DNA of 64,000 bases from Desmodesmus armatus. Taxonomy: Eukaryota; Chlorophyta; Chlorophyceae; Sphaeropleales; Scenedesmaceae. The stretch's first letter is position 1; each line of letters opens with the position of its first letter. The stretch lies in assembly GCA_007449985.2 (NCBI GenBank), contig VIIQ02000727.1:1-64000 (forward strand), read 5' to 3'. The notes under the pieces are model-generated. The model had not been told where the DNA came from. It was given only the letters and a program-made list of their open reading frames with translations, and did no database searches. This document shows, piece by piece, positions 23,707 to 33,861 of this stretch. The position numbers and the translations under genes are program-made.

Positions 23707-24558
23707 CTTGCTCTCGCTTGGTCTATCTGTGCAGGTTGGGGGGGGTGTTCCTGTCTCTATGTGCTTCCCCCTACCACTGTCCGCTGTCACCATGTTTCAC
23801 ACTCTAGTTGGTTCATGTTCCACTGTGTGTGTGCCTGTGCAGGGTGTGTCTGGTGATGTGGATGCCCTGGCTGACACCATGGCTGGCCTCAGCGTGAAGC
23901 CCGTGCAGGTGGCACAGCCCAAGGGGCCCCTCAAGGGCGTGGCAGCACCAGCAGGTGGGGATGGGCACGTGCAGGGAAGGGTAGTAAGGGCATGGTTGTG
24001 GGAGGGGTGGCAGCGGCCAGCCCTTGTGGACGGGCATGATCAGGGGACGGGCGGCAGGGGCAGCATCGTGGTGATCACCTTGGGGTGGTTTTCAGGGGGG
24101 GGGGGCACTGGGGCAGGCAGTGTCAAGGCATAACTTGGCCACCAACGTGGTCCATTAGGAATGTTACGGCAACAACCAAGAGCTTATTGTTGCTGTTTAT
24201 TTGTGTATGAAACCGGAGCTGATGTGCGCATCGAATGGTTGCTCAGAAGGGGGGCACATCCTGTAAAATGGCATGTGTGCTGAGCCAGCAGTTTGCGCCT
24301 GTCCCTACTGTGTTCCCATTGTTGCAGGCTGTAGAGTGCAGCTTATCATAAGCCTCTGGGTCCCCTAGCACGGCGGGACATCGTTTCCAAAGTAATCAAC
24401 TGTGCTGATGCTGCTCTGCAGGCCGCCACTTCAAGTTTGACGACTCAGGCAATGCCCAGGAGACGCCAGTGAGCCGGCAGCGCCGCGCGCCAACACACAC
24501 CAAGTTCGACGACGAGGGCAACCCCATCCAGCCACCCGCGGCCCCTCGCTGGCGCTAA
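15213..24558 (+). CDS. 1035-aa intrinsically disordered, acidic, S/T-P-rich protein of unknown function
   Basis: Seventeen exons join in phase: 15213-15264, 15356-15483, 16019-16172, 16776-17210, 17663-17824, 18196-18330, 18684-18823, 19777-20375, 20656-20864, 21308-21521, 21787-21845, 22148-22354, 22973-23139, 23325-23480, 23546-23587, 23843-23954, 24422-24558. It starts MESAGPMTRSKARGG with a basic tail-like region (NTRKKAAPRSTRKS). Many proline-directed sites follow (GETPAAF, RTPGTPGW, KSTPGLSP), with repeated acidic modules DEDLEALPPASSPML. Then come a long Glu-rich helical block, a Lys-rich helix (LKALKRSIKSKVAEKA), an acidic Tyr block (EEEGDYDYYEDYEAE), and a paired motif HFKFDDSGN / HTKFDDEGNP before the end PRWR. 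No enzyme domain is visible. The composition suggests a nuclear scaffold under CDK-like kinase control; that is inference only. Confidence 0.75.
19175..19776 (+). repeat. Tandemly duplicated acceptor/exon-start units in the disordered-protein gene
   Basis: Repeated CTTGCAG or CCTGCAG acceptors are followed by related sequence at 19186 (GATGCTGTCATG), 19296 (GCTGAGGACCTTTGG), 19424 (GGTGATGGCATGAC) and 19636 (GATGAGGACCTGGAGGCACT). The last nearly copies the start of the used exon at 19777 (GATGAGGATCTGGAGGCGCT). The 19636 copy encodes the same acidic module but has no donor of matching phase, so it appears unspliced or vestigial. Confidence 0.65.
21196..21240 (+). repeat. Decoy copy of the exon starting at 21308
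   Basis: TTTGTGCAG|GCCGCACCCTGCCTGG duplicates the acceptor and first 40 or so bases of the exon at 21308 (GRTLPGSAAERF), 112 bp upstream. The copy loses homology after the GAGCGCTTCA string. Confidence 0.85.
22524..22577 (+). repeat. Duplicated exon 3' end (DARMWSSPSESFVQDAAG)
   Basis: This stretch encodes a diverged copy of the end of the exon finishing at 22354 (DAHMWSPPNESHVMDAAG), with its own GTGGGG donor in the same phase. No AG acceptor stands directly before it, so it looks like an exon remnant within the intron. Confidence 0.8.
22850..22868. repeat. Perfect 9-bp inverted repeat
   Basis: GCACCGTAC-T-GTACGGTGC, in an intron of the disordered-protein gene, among further GTACTGTAC-type strings to about 22890. 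Confidence 0.6.
23640..23703. repeat. (CT)n microsatellite, about 64 bp
   Basis: Uninterrupted CT dinucleotides in the intron between the exons ending at 23587 and starting at 23843. It extends the pyrimidine-rich context of that intron. Confidence 0.95.
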
Positions 24559-25735
24559 CCAGCGATGGAGGGGCGCAAGCGGTGTACGAGGGAACAGCTG
24601 TTGGTGCTGTTGGTGACGAGTAGGCTCCTACAAGGAGCTGCGAACAGTACTGAGCAGCAGGGATGGCAGTGCAGCAGGACGTTGTGCTAAGCTCAGTCGG
24701 GCGCTGTTGTGGGAGCTATGCGAGGTTTCTTGAAGCTCCCTGCGCAACCCAAGCAGCAAAAGTGTTGCTGATGGTTGCCTGTTGGGGCAGTCTCACCGGG
24801 TTTTGAGTTCAAGATGGCTCCTCCGTGATTATGCGGTAGAAGCTTGATCTGATCCAGGCAACCGGATGTGAGCCAGATTTGAGCGGTGCGCTACGCTCAT
24901 GGCTGCACAGTGTATGTGTGTTGGTAAGCTTTGGTGGTGTGTGTTTTGGCACCAACTGTGGTCGCATGTGCTGTGCTGGCCAGTCATGACACAGAGTGGT
25001 GACTGGTTGTGCAAAGCAGGCGAGCGCTGGCTGCTAGGTTGCTGTTTTGTGCAATGATGAGCACATTCTTTAGGTGCTGTTTCACATGCGCAGGGCTGCT
25101 GCCCGCACCCGCAGTCAAGCCTGTGATTGCTGCCAGCCTCTGTTGTTGGAGTCAGATCAGCCCTGTTATCTGTGTTTCGTGCTAGAGGGTCATGCATGCT
25201 GCATCTGCGTTCCTGGAAAATGTGGGCTTGGTGCCGATTTGTGTCTTTGGGGCAGCGGTTTCTGGCTGGGCCAGTAGCCACGGCGCTTCTGACAGCTGTG
25301 TTGTTCTCTGGCAGCTGTTTGTTCAGGACATGTGCATGCCTGCTGTGATGCTGCACACCTGCTTGGTCAGGAGTGCAGCAGCCGGGTGGTTTGCTGGTAG
25401 GTCCTTTTGCTTTGCAGCACAAGAGGGACAGCTTGCTGAAGGTTGAGTGCATGGCTGTGGGATGCATGGGATGGTATCCACTTGTTACAGCCACTTTCTC
25501 ACCGCCCCAGTCAAGCAATTTGGAGTCGACGGATGATACAACAAACTGGAGTGTTTCAAGGCATCGAACTGGCTGCAAATCAATGGGTGCAGCACTGTCA
25601 ACATCAAAATCCTGCTGGAAAACTACTGTACAAACCTCTCCTTGAGTACTACTGTCTGGCAATGCCACCTGCCGCATGCTGCAAAAAACAAAAGGTCACT
25701 ATGACACATGCTGTACAGTGTGTAAGCACTAGAGA
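24559..25735 (+). other. Probable 3' UTR of the disordered-protein gene
   Basis: The first TGTAA after the stop is at 25721-25725, which fits a long UTR as often seen in volvocine algae. The antisense 282-aa open frame across 24829-25677 has no recognisable domain or splice context and is taken as chance. Confidence 0.45.
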
Positions 25736-26600
25736 AAACGACGACACAAGCATACACACAGCATGCCTGCATGACACAGGCATGCCCACTGGGCTGAGCA
25801 CACTGGTAATCAATAACAGTTGAAGCAATCAAATGCCCAAAGGCTACCCCAGCAACAGTCACTGGGCAACCTACAAGTGCTGACAAATTCATTCAACTAG
25901 GACAGCCAGCTGGCATGCAACCTCAAATTCTCAAGGACAGTCAAGGCTGACTGTCCAAGCAAGTAACACAACAACAGACAATGACATGCATCCTGCCAAG
26001 CCGCTTGGCAGGATGACTATACAATAGCAGTAAATCAATCAATAGCCACTCTACTGGAACCGCTCCATCATTGAGCTGAGCTCAACCCAAGGCCACGAAG
26101 CTACCAAACCACCAAAAATCAGATCCAGTCAGGTCGGCCCTACAGTCATACACTACTAATCACCAGTCACACATGCTGCATACAGACTACTAGTATGATA
26201 CAGCCTTGCCACTATTGCCACGTGACACCCCGACAGCTGCAACCCACCACTGACAGGATAGTGGTGCACCCACCACCCCTTGAACCCTTGAACCCTTCCT
26301 GGAAGCCTTGACCCCTGACCTGCCAGGTGTGCAGTGCCCGGGATCCTACAGTGTAGCTAGCTACAAAGTCACACAGAACAACAAACACGGTTATTGCTGC
26401 CAAACCACACCAGCTGACAGAGCCATCATGAGGCTCAACACCCTCGACTTGCTGCAGGCACTGCCCTCCTCACACACCGCTGCAAGCACAGCACTGCCCT
26501 GCTCTTCTCACTGCCAGCTGGTGCCCCCTACACCTCCTGCTCCTCCCAGCTCTCTCCCTCACAGCACCGCCCAGCCCTCCACACTGCCAGCTGGTGCCCC
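25736..26600. other. Convergent intergenic region
   Basis: No gene was recognised. There is a small hairpin GGACAGTCA-AGGC-TGACTGTCC near 25934 and short GAACCCTT repeats near 26281. It separates the 3' ends of the disordered-protein gene and the minus-strand gene at 26601. Confidence 0.4.
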
Positions 26601-27111
26601 CTACACCTCCACCTCCTGCTCCTCCCAGCACTCGCCCTCCTCCATGACCAGTGGGTGGCTCTCAAGCTCCATCACCTTGATAGGGTGGCTGGACACCGCC
26701 CACTCCAGGGGGTGGCTCTCCACCTCGGTGATTGTGATGGGGTGGCTGGACACACTCCACTGCAGGAGGTGACTCTCCACCTCAGTAATTGTGATGGAGT
26801 GAGAGGTGACAGCCCACTCTAGGGGGTGGCTGAGGGGCGTAATGTCAGCGCCCATGGGTGCGGGAGCCATGGGTGCGGGGGCTGCGGGCAGGTTGTTGGT
26901 ACGCTTGGGCTTGAGGGACTTGACCGCCTTGAAGCAGCCGCCCACCTTTGACTTGACAGCCTGGTTCAGCAGATGCAGAGGGGGATGGGGCGGCAGCAGC
27001 ACAGATGCAGTGAGGTTTGCTTTTTGAAAACCTTGGATCGCTATCATCTGCAGTGCAAACCTGAGCAGCAATGCTGAGGTATCTGAGGTGAGGCCTGTGG
27101 CCAGCCTGGCA

Positions 27112-27159
<48 letters not shown>

Positions 27160-28003
27160 TAGCTCATGTTGTACTGACAGTACTGTACTGTTGTACTGCT
27201 CTCTGCACTGCTATGCAGGCTTTGTGCGTTATTCCTGCTGTCTGAGATGGTGCCATCTCTAAACAACTGTGTGTGTGTGTCAGAGCAAAAGCAGCACAGC
27301 AACAGCATCCCCCACCTTGCCGACAGTTGAAGCCAGGCCCTTGACTGTGCTGCAGGTGTTGACAGTGGTGCTAGATGCCAGCTGCTTGGCGTTGTTGACA
27401 ACACCCTTGGCAGCCTTCTTGCCACGGGCACCTGCAGAAAACAGCAGCGAGAACAGCGGAAGCCTGTCAACAGTAGTTGCTGGAAATGCTGCTGCTGCTA
27501 AAATTCAACCACCTCCACAGCAACCTGCCCAGCGAGCACAATGGGCGCAGGCAACACACATGTGGCTTCTGTTTATCAATTTGTAGCTGCTGCTGGAGCC
27601 AGTCTGCTTTCAAGCCCGCTAACTCACCACCAGCACGTGCGATGGCCCTGAAGTCGACGTTGAAGGGGAAGAGCGTGCTGCTCAACACCGTGCCTGCGCT
27701 GGCAGAGATGTACCTCTCAACGTCTAAGTAGTATGCGTTGAACTTGTAGCTCTCCAGGGCCTCTGCTGTCGTCTTGAAAGTGGGGGCGTTTCCCGCCATG
27801 TAGCCGTAGTGGCTAGCAGTTCTGTAGGAGACATTGGTGATGTCCTTGATATGGTTTATGTCGCTGAAAGATCTCTCCCGGCTGGCTACAGGGGCTCTGC
27901 TGCTGCTGCTGCTGCTGCTGCTGCAGTGCGCAGCCATGATGTAGTGCTCATTTGACCGCATGTTGATGCAGCTCCTGACAATTGAAGTCAGTGATGAGCT
28001 CAT
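26601..28003 (-). CDS. 283-aa protein of unknown function with 19-aa tandem repeats
   Basis: Three exons join in phase: 28003-27628, 27431-27316, 26960-26601. The start is a clear ATG (MSSSLTSIVRSCINMRSNEH). The N-terminal 125 residues hold a Ser run and a compact, non-repetitive region (TNVSYRTASHYGYMAGNAP, then ESYKFNAYYLDVERYISAS). The middle exon is basic and small-residue rich (GARGKKAAKGVVNNAKQLAS), followed by VKSKVGGCFKAVKSLKPKR. The C-terminus repeats a 19-residue unit about three times (ESHPLEWAVSSHPITITEV), matching a 57-bp DNA repeat at about 26650-26820, and ends EEQEVEV. No family was recognised, and no signal peptide or membrane segment is seen. Exon structure is well supported. 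Confidence 0.65.
27112..27158. repeat. (CTG)n tract in an intron
   Basis: About 15 uninterrupted CTG units inside the last intron (26961-27315) of the minus-strand gene, outside its coding sequence. Confidence 0.85.
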
Positions 28004-29274
28004 TGCTGCAGAACGTAGTAGGACAAAGAGCAGGGAAAACGATGATTTGAGCGTTGCCTGTCTGCGAAACGGACAGCGGTGGGTGTTGCTGGTTGCTGGT
28101 CAGACGTTGCGCCTCTTGAAGGGCAGACGTTGATGCAGGTTGTCGATGGCGTTCAACGTAAGTATCATCCTGGGAGCCACAGGGCGAGCAGCTGCCTGCA
28201 GGGTTCGGGTTCGCCGTCAGCCCACCGTGCACCGCCGCAGCTTCCTACTTGTTGTCAGCATTCGTAAACGTCCTGCTACCAGGTCAATTGTTCACGTACT
28301 GCGATGATTTATGCATCAGCGGCAGATCCAAAGGTAATGGTGGCCCGGTGGCCCTGCAGCTATAGCAGACATGCTTCAACCACCAACCACCAACCACCAA
28401 CCTCAAGTGGTTGAAGGGAATGTGAGAGGTCAAGTCTGGAAACATACAGCACAGGAGAGCCTGCATTTGCACATGTTTCGTAGTGGCTTGGCAGCCGCCT
28501 GAGTAGCATTTTACGGTACACATCAGCTGTTTGCTATAAGAGCTTGATCAGGGGCAGGGGGGGGGGCATGCGTGTGACAAGTAAATTCTTGCAACGGTTG
28601 GGAGGAAGACAGTCTCTTGTTTAGGCCCCTTAGAATGACTGCTTACAGGGGCAAAGGCTGCCTCACCTCACTCCAAAGGGGCTTGATTTACAGCCTGACG
28701 TAAGCCACATGAATGTACGTACTAAGAGTTTTGCACCAAGTCCTTGCACTGGAAGCTGAGGCAGCAAACCTTTCTGGCTGGCAGCCATCATGGCCCGGGT
28801 GGTACGGTGCAGTGTAGATTCATCAAGCCCTACACTTTATGATGCATTCTTGCAGCCATGTGTAGCAGGCACTCCTCCATCCTTGCAGCTGCTCGTACAT
28901 TACCCAAACATTCAAACATAACAGCACGCTACGTGCATGGTGCACGTAGGTGACCACCAACCACAGCACTGCCATGAGCCACATGGGTGGGGCCAACCAA
29001 GCCCTTCAACCAACAGCGGCAATGAAGCCTGTTCAAAACAGCGGCCGAAGCATTCAACCATCATCAAAACCCCTGGCAACCGGCCGCTCTTCTGAAAGCC
29101 ACAGTTGCCCCAAGCACACACATGGTTTGACATGCGAAGCATTTGAATCCACAACCGCTGGCAGCAACCTCATTGCCAGTGGTGCTGCTGTGCTGCCTGA
29201 ACCCTCTGCCACACCCCCGTCTGGTTACTCTCCCACTGCTGCATCCGCCTGCTGTGGTTGACAGAGTGTCATAA
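28004..29274. other. Region without a recognised gene
   Basis: No conserved coding segment was found. It should include the promoter of the gene starting at 28003 and the left flank of the LINE. Short CCACCAA repeats lie near 28380. Confidence 0.4.
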
Positions 29275-29340
29275 TTCTGCGCCATATGTTTGCCATAGTT
29301 CTGCGCCATATGTTTGCCATAGTTCTGCGCCATATTGTTT
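29275..29340 (+). repeat. 24-bp tandem repeat at the LINE 5' junction
   Basis: The unit TTCTGCGCCATATGTTTGCC plus ATAG occurs about 2.7 times, directly before the first sequence that reads as LINE endonuclease. Confidence 0.85.
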
Positions 29341-32300
29341 GTTTGCTGGGCTGTCTGCAGCAGAGGCCAGAGGCCACAAGCATTTGGTTCTTGGGGACCT
29401 GAACATGCGCATTGGCAGATTGAGTTGTGACGTGCCCTCTAATCTTGCGGTTCCCCCAGGTCTCAATGACCCGTCAGTTCTCCCGACCTTACACCATTTG
29501 AGGTGTGTACCTTCCTACAGGCGCTCTATGGACATGTCTGTACCCAGCCGCCCTCGGGCGCTGGAGTTTATGAATGGTCTGTTTGCTGTCTCCTCGGTTG
29601 TGCTCAATGGTAGGACCCATGGGGATGTGGAAGGGGCCTTCACCTGTTATGCCAATCCCATGGGTGAGCAGTCAGTGGGTGCCAGTGTGGTTGATCTGGC
29701 CTGTGCCTCCACCTCCTTGTATCGTCATGTGCAGTCCTTCCGGGTCCTGCCTTACAAGGCGTCAGCCTCCAAGGACCACTGTGGTCTCTATGTGTCACTC
29801 ACCGACCTGCCCAGGCGGTGTCATGAGGTGCCTCGCAGGGGGGGCCGGTGCAGGGTGCACCGTCCCACCTCAGGGTCTGGCTACACTAGCGCCCTTGTGC
29901 GTCAAGCGGACTGTTTTCAGGCTATGTTACAGTCTTGGCAGGCAGGTGGTGTGAGTGTTGAGTGTGCGTTGCGGCAGTTTTCAGATCAATTGGTTTCGTG
30001 TGCGGGAGGTGACAGAGAGCAGCCTGCCCCTGCCCAACCCGGCCACGGGCGCAGGGACCAGCCGTGGTATGATGCTGACTGTAGGCGGCTTTCTGGGGAA
30101 TTGGATGGGGCATGGGCTGCCTGGCATGCAAGCAGAGGGGGTGTGTATGGCTCTCAGGCCGGGTGCCCTGTTGCACGGAATGCCTTGGAGGCGGCTCGAC
30201 GTGAGTACAAGAGCTGTTGTAAGCGCAAAAAGCGGGAGCATGCAATGCGTGTGCAGATTGATATGCTGGGCACCTACTTTGGGCACACCCAGAAGGACTA
30301 CTGGCATGTGTTTTTTGGGGATAGGCGCCCGCAAACACCTTTGTCGGACGTGGCGGCTTGGACGGACTATTTTAGGGTCCTGTTGGGGGCGGCACCCCAT
30401 CCACAGGCCCTGTCTGTCGATGAGGTCGCTCTCAAGCAGCAGCTGTACGCAGCAGCCCCTCGGGGTCAGGAGGCAGCCATGGCTGCACTTAACGCTGATG
30501 TCACCCTGGCTGAGGTGGAACAATGCATGGCGCTCCCGGCCGGCAAAGCCCCTGATGCTCAGGGGCTGACTGGAGAGCTCTTAAGGCTGGCCGCTGCCCC
30601 TGTCCGTGATACAGGTTCGAGTGGTGACCCTCTGCCGGCCTGTCCTGTCGTTGTTGAGTGTGCACAGTGGTTGCTGCAGGCCATGTTCTCTAATGCTTGT
30701 GTCCCGGAGGTTATGCGCACCAGCAAGTTGGTCCCCGTGCCGAAGTCGCTGAGCCCTGCTGCCCTGGCAGTACGGGACCAGTACAGAGGTATCTCTGTGT
30801 CACCTGTCTTTTCCCGCATGTTGGATCGCTTCTTGAATCAGCGCTTTGAGCGGTTGGCGTCACTCCTGTCACTTCGGGCTCCCACCCAGTGTGGCTTTAG
30901 GCCGGGCCATGGCACACTAGATGCCATCTTCACGCTGCAGCATCTGATCAGTGTGGCGCAGCATCGCCGCCGTCGCTTGTATGTGGTCTTTGTGGACTTT
31001 AAGAAGGCTTTTGACAAGGTTAGGAGGGACCTGTTGTTGGAGCGATGTCGACAGTTGGGTGTGCATGGCCCCTTTCTGGACATGTTGGTGGCGTTGTATG
31101 ATCGGGTGTGCTGTCAGGTGGCAGTCAATGGGGAGCTTGGGGACGCCTTCCCCACAGTGTCTGGCACAAAGCAGGGGAGTGAGCTGAGCCCCCTCTTGTT
31201 CGGCCTATTTATTGAGTTGCTGCATTACCTGATCAGGCTCAAGTTGCCGGGGGCAGGGCCAGTGCTGAGTGGACTTAAGGTGCCTGACGTGATGTATGCT
31301 GACGACGTGGGGTTGCTCAGCTTCGAGGCCTGCGAGATACAGCAGATCGTGGATGTGCTTGATGTCTTCTGCACATTGTTTGATATGGAGGTGAACCTTG
31401 CGCCGCACAAGACTTGTGTCGTGTGTTTCCGCCCGCAACACTTGAGGGTGCCTGCAGGGTTTCGCCTTGTGTTTCGGGGCCGTGAAATTGCGCTGCAATC
31501 AGAGTACGTGTATCTGGGCGTGCGTGTGCATGCCACTCGGGGGCTTCTGGGGGCGTCGGACGCGCTGGCAGTTTCCGGCAGCAAAGCCATGCATGCCATG
31601 CTGACGCGCTGTCGTCGGGCTTGCCTCACCCAGTTTGACATCAAGTGCAGAATGTTTGATATTTTGGTCGAGCCTGTGTTGTCATATGCGTCGCATATCT
31701 GGGGCCCGGCAATGTTTGTGAAGCGCCTGCACTCCGCACCGTACGACACACAAGCCGAGAGTGTGCACACCTCGTTCCTGAGGATCATGACAGGATCCAT
31801 CAAAGGGGTTGCCAAGGATGTATTATACCGGGACCTGCACCGCATTCCCGTCATGTACCACTGGGTAGTCCTGGCTGCGCGGTGGTGGACCAAGCTGTCG
31901 GATTCGCGTGATGAGGAGCCCAGGTCACTGGCCAGTTGTGTGTGGCGCGAGGACGTTATGTTGGCCTTGGATGGCTGTCAGCGTTGCTGGTCGTATGGTG
32001 TGTTGCACACTATGTCTGGCTTGCAGCTCCTTGATAGTAGCTGGCGGCAGCAGCCTTTGGAGTGGGTGTTGCAGCAGCGGTGGCAGGAGTCAGCTGTGCA
32101 GGCTGCCTTGGCTGGCCTGTTCCGTGATAGGTGGCAGGGTCTTACAGAAGGCAGCCCTCGCACTGCACCGTCTGCCGGCATTCACAGGCTTACACACCAT
32201 GCATGGGTATACCCTCTTGACCCTGGCTTTGATCCTTTCTCTAGAGACCATGCAGCCCCGCATATGAAGTTGTGCTTGTCTTTCAACGTGGCACAAAACC

Positions 32301-32680
32301 TGGCGCAGTTGCGTGTTGGCTCTGCACATCTTGAAATTGAGCAGGGTCGCAAGCGTAGGGAGTCTGTCCCAAGGGCGGATCGCATCTGTCGTTTGTGCTC
32401 TGGTCAGGACGCTTCGCTGGCCAACCGCGCTGCTGTGCTGGCCCGTACTGGCACCAGCAACAATGTTGAAGATCTAAAGCACTTCATTCTTGAATGTCCC
32501 GTGTATGATGATCTGCGCACCGCCTGCCCAGCCTTTGCTGACCCGGCTTCAGTCCAGTTGGGTGACCAAGATTGTGTTGCTACTGTGTTTCAACATGCCG
32601 AACAGTCGGCCCTGGCACACACTTTGTACAAAATGAAAGTGCGCAGAGCACGCTTGCTTGGCCTTACTATGGGTATTTGA
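29341..32680 (+). mobile_element. 5'-truncated non-LTR retrotransposon (LINE): endonuclease-reverse transcriptase ORF
   Basis: One open frame of about 1110 codons. It begins inside an apurinic-type endonuclease (HLVLGDLNMRIG, later VVDLACAS and SASKDHCGLYV with the catalytic DH). A basic linker follows, then the reverse transcriptase: YRGISVSPVFSRMLDRFL, CGFRPGHGTLDAIFTL, VVFVDFKKAFDKVRRD (motif A), SGTKQGSELSPLLFGLFIE (motif B) and DVMYADDVGLLS (motif C, YADD). The C-terminus has a CCHC-type knuckle, CRLCSGQ...HFILEC. The first half of the endonuclease and any ORF1 are missing, so this is a dead-on-arrival copy by 5' truncation. The RT frame is undamaged, so the insertion is probably young. 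The 3' UTR holds a TGTAA near 32908 and may end at the CAG tract at 32985-33063. Confidence 0.9.
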
Positions 32681-32981
32681 CTGACTTTGTTCTGTTTCTT
32701 GTGTCCACACTGGTATAGTTGCCTGCCCTCATCTCTGCACACAATAGGTTCCTAGCATGGCTGGCACTTGCTGCAATTCTGGTGGTTCTGCCTTCTTTGG
32801 TCAACCCGGTGTAGGTGGTGCAAACCACCGCAGGGGAGACAACTTATGAGGTTCACCTGGCTCGATCCTGGTGGGCAATGCCATTGTTGTTTGGCGAAAA
32901 TGTCCATGTAACATACTCCCCCATATGTGCTGGTCACCGGGGCCCTCCTCAGCATTCTGATGTCAACAGCACAGCAGTAGT

Positions 32982-32984
<3 letters not shown>

Positions 32985-33016
<32 letters not shown>

Positions 33017-33020
33017 CAGT

Positions 33021-33063
<43 letters not shown>
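32985..33063. repeat. (CAG)n microsatellite after the LINE
   Basis: About 25 CAG units with a few TAG interruptions. It lies 3' of the LINE ORF and may mark its tail or its insertion site. Confidence 0.85.
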
Positions 33064-33065
<2 letters not shown>

Positions 33066-33274
33066 GAGTCAACAAGCTGACTAACAAAGGTCAACGGTTG
33101 TACTTGCTTCTGTGGATGCCACATCTATGAATGATGGACTGCCATGCCACTTGCTGTGCAAATGGGCTGCTCGTGACGCCTTCTCTCACAGTGTGCAAAT
33201 CAAACCTACGCTTGCAAATGTGTGCAGTCGCTGCTTTGAAGCGCATGTCGCAGCACTCACTCCAAACGCCTAGG

Positions 33275-33325
33275 CAAGGTCAAGCCTCACTGAGCCTCAG
33301 TGAGGCTTAGTGAGGCTTGACCTTG
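33275..33325. repeat. Long hairpin: 23-bp arms with one mismatch, 5-nt loop
   Basis: CAAGGTCAAGCCTCACTGAGCCT pairs with AGGCTTAGTGAGGCTTGACCTTG around the loop CAGTG. It sits at the 3' end of the F-box/LRR pseudogene, between it and the LINE tail. Confidence 0.85.
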
Positions 33326-33789
33326 GCTTGCAAGTGGCACTGAGCATGCACTGCAGTAAGGCTTGCGGCTGTGCAGCCTGACCAGCCCCACTGGACCCAC
33401 CTGGAAGTCACAGGCAGTGCTTGGCGCACCCACACGCAGGAACTGCAGCGCACTCAGCCCTTGCAGCGGCGCCAGCAGCTGTGCATTGCACTGCAAGTCG
33501 CCCATTCCCAGGTACCGCAACCCAGGGCAGCAGCTGGCCAGGAGGTTGCCATCAGGTGCTGAAGCACAGCTGCCTGTTGGCTCCCTCACACCATTGAGTG
33601 TGAGACACTGCAGCTGCGGCAGCTGCCTGTCTGCAGGAAACATGTGCTGCCAAACCTCTGCTGGGAGTGTGCAGTTGTCAAGGCAGAGTGACTGCAACCT
33701 GCTGCTGGCTGTCAGGGCTGCGTAGCTTGCTGTAGGGGGGCCCCGGGCCCCGGCAAGGGCTGCAAGCCCTGCTGCAGGAGCCTCCTGCA

Positions 33790-33861
<72 letters not shown>

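Noticed and set aside
23575..23793. Minus-strand Arg-Glu repeat ORF
   Set aside because: Produced by the (CT)n microsatellite read as GA repeats.
24829..25677. 282-aa minus-strand open frame
   Set aside because: No domain, no splice or promoter context, and it overlaps the likely 3' UTR of the disordered-protein gene.
32752..33087. Cys-rich minus-strand ORF
   Set aside because: Produced by the CAG microsatellite; no conserved sequence around it.
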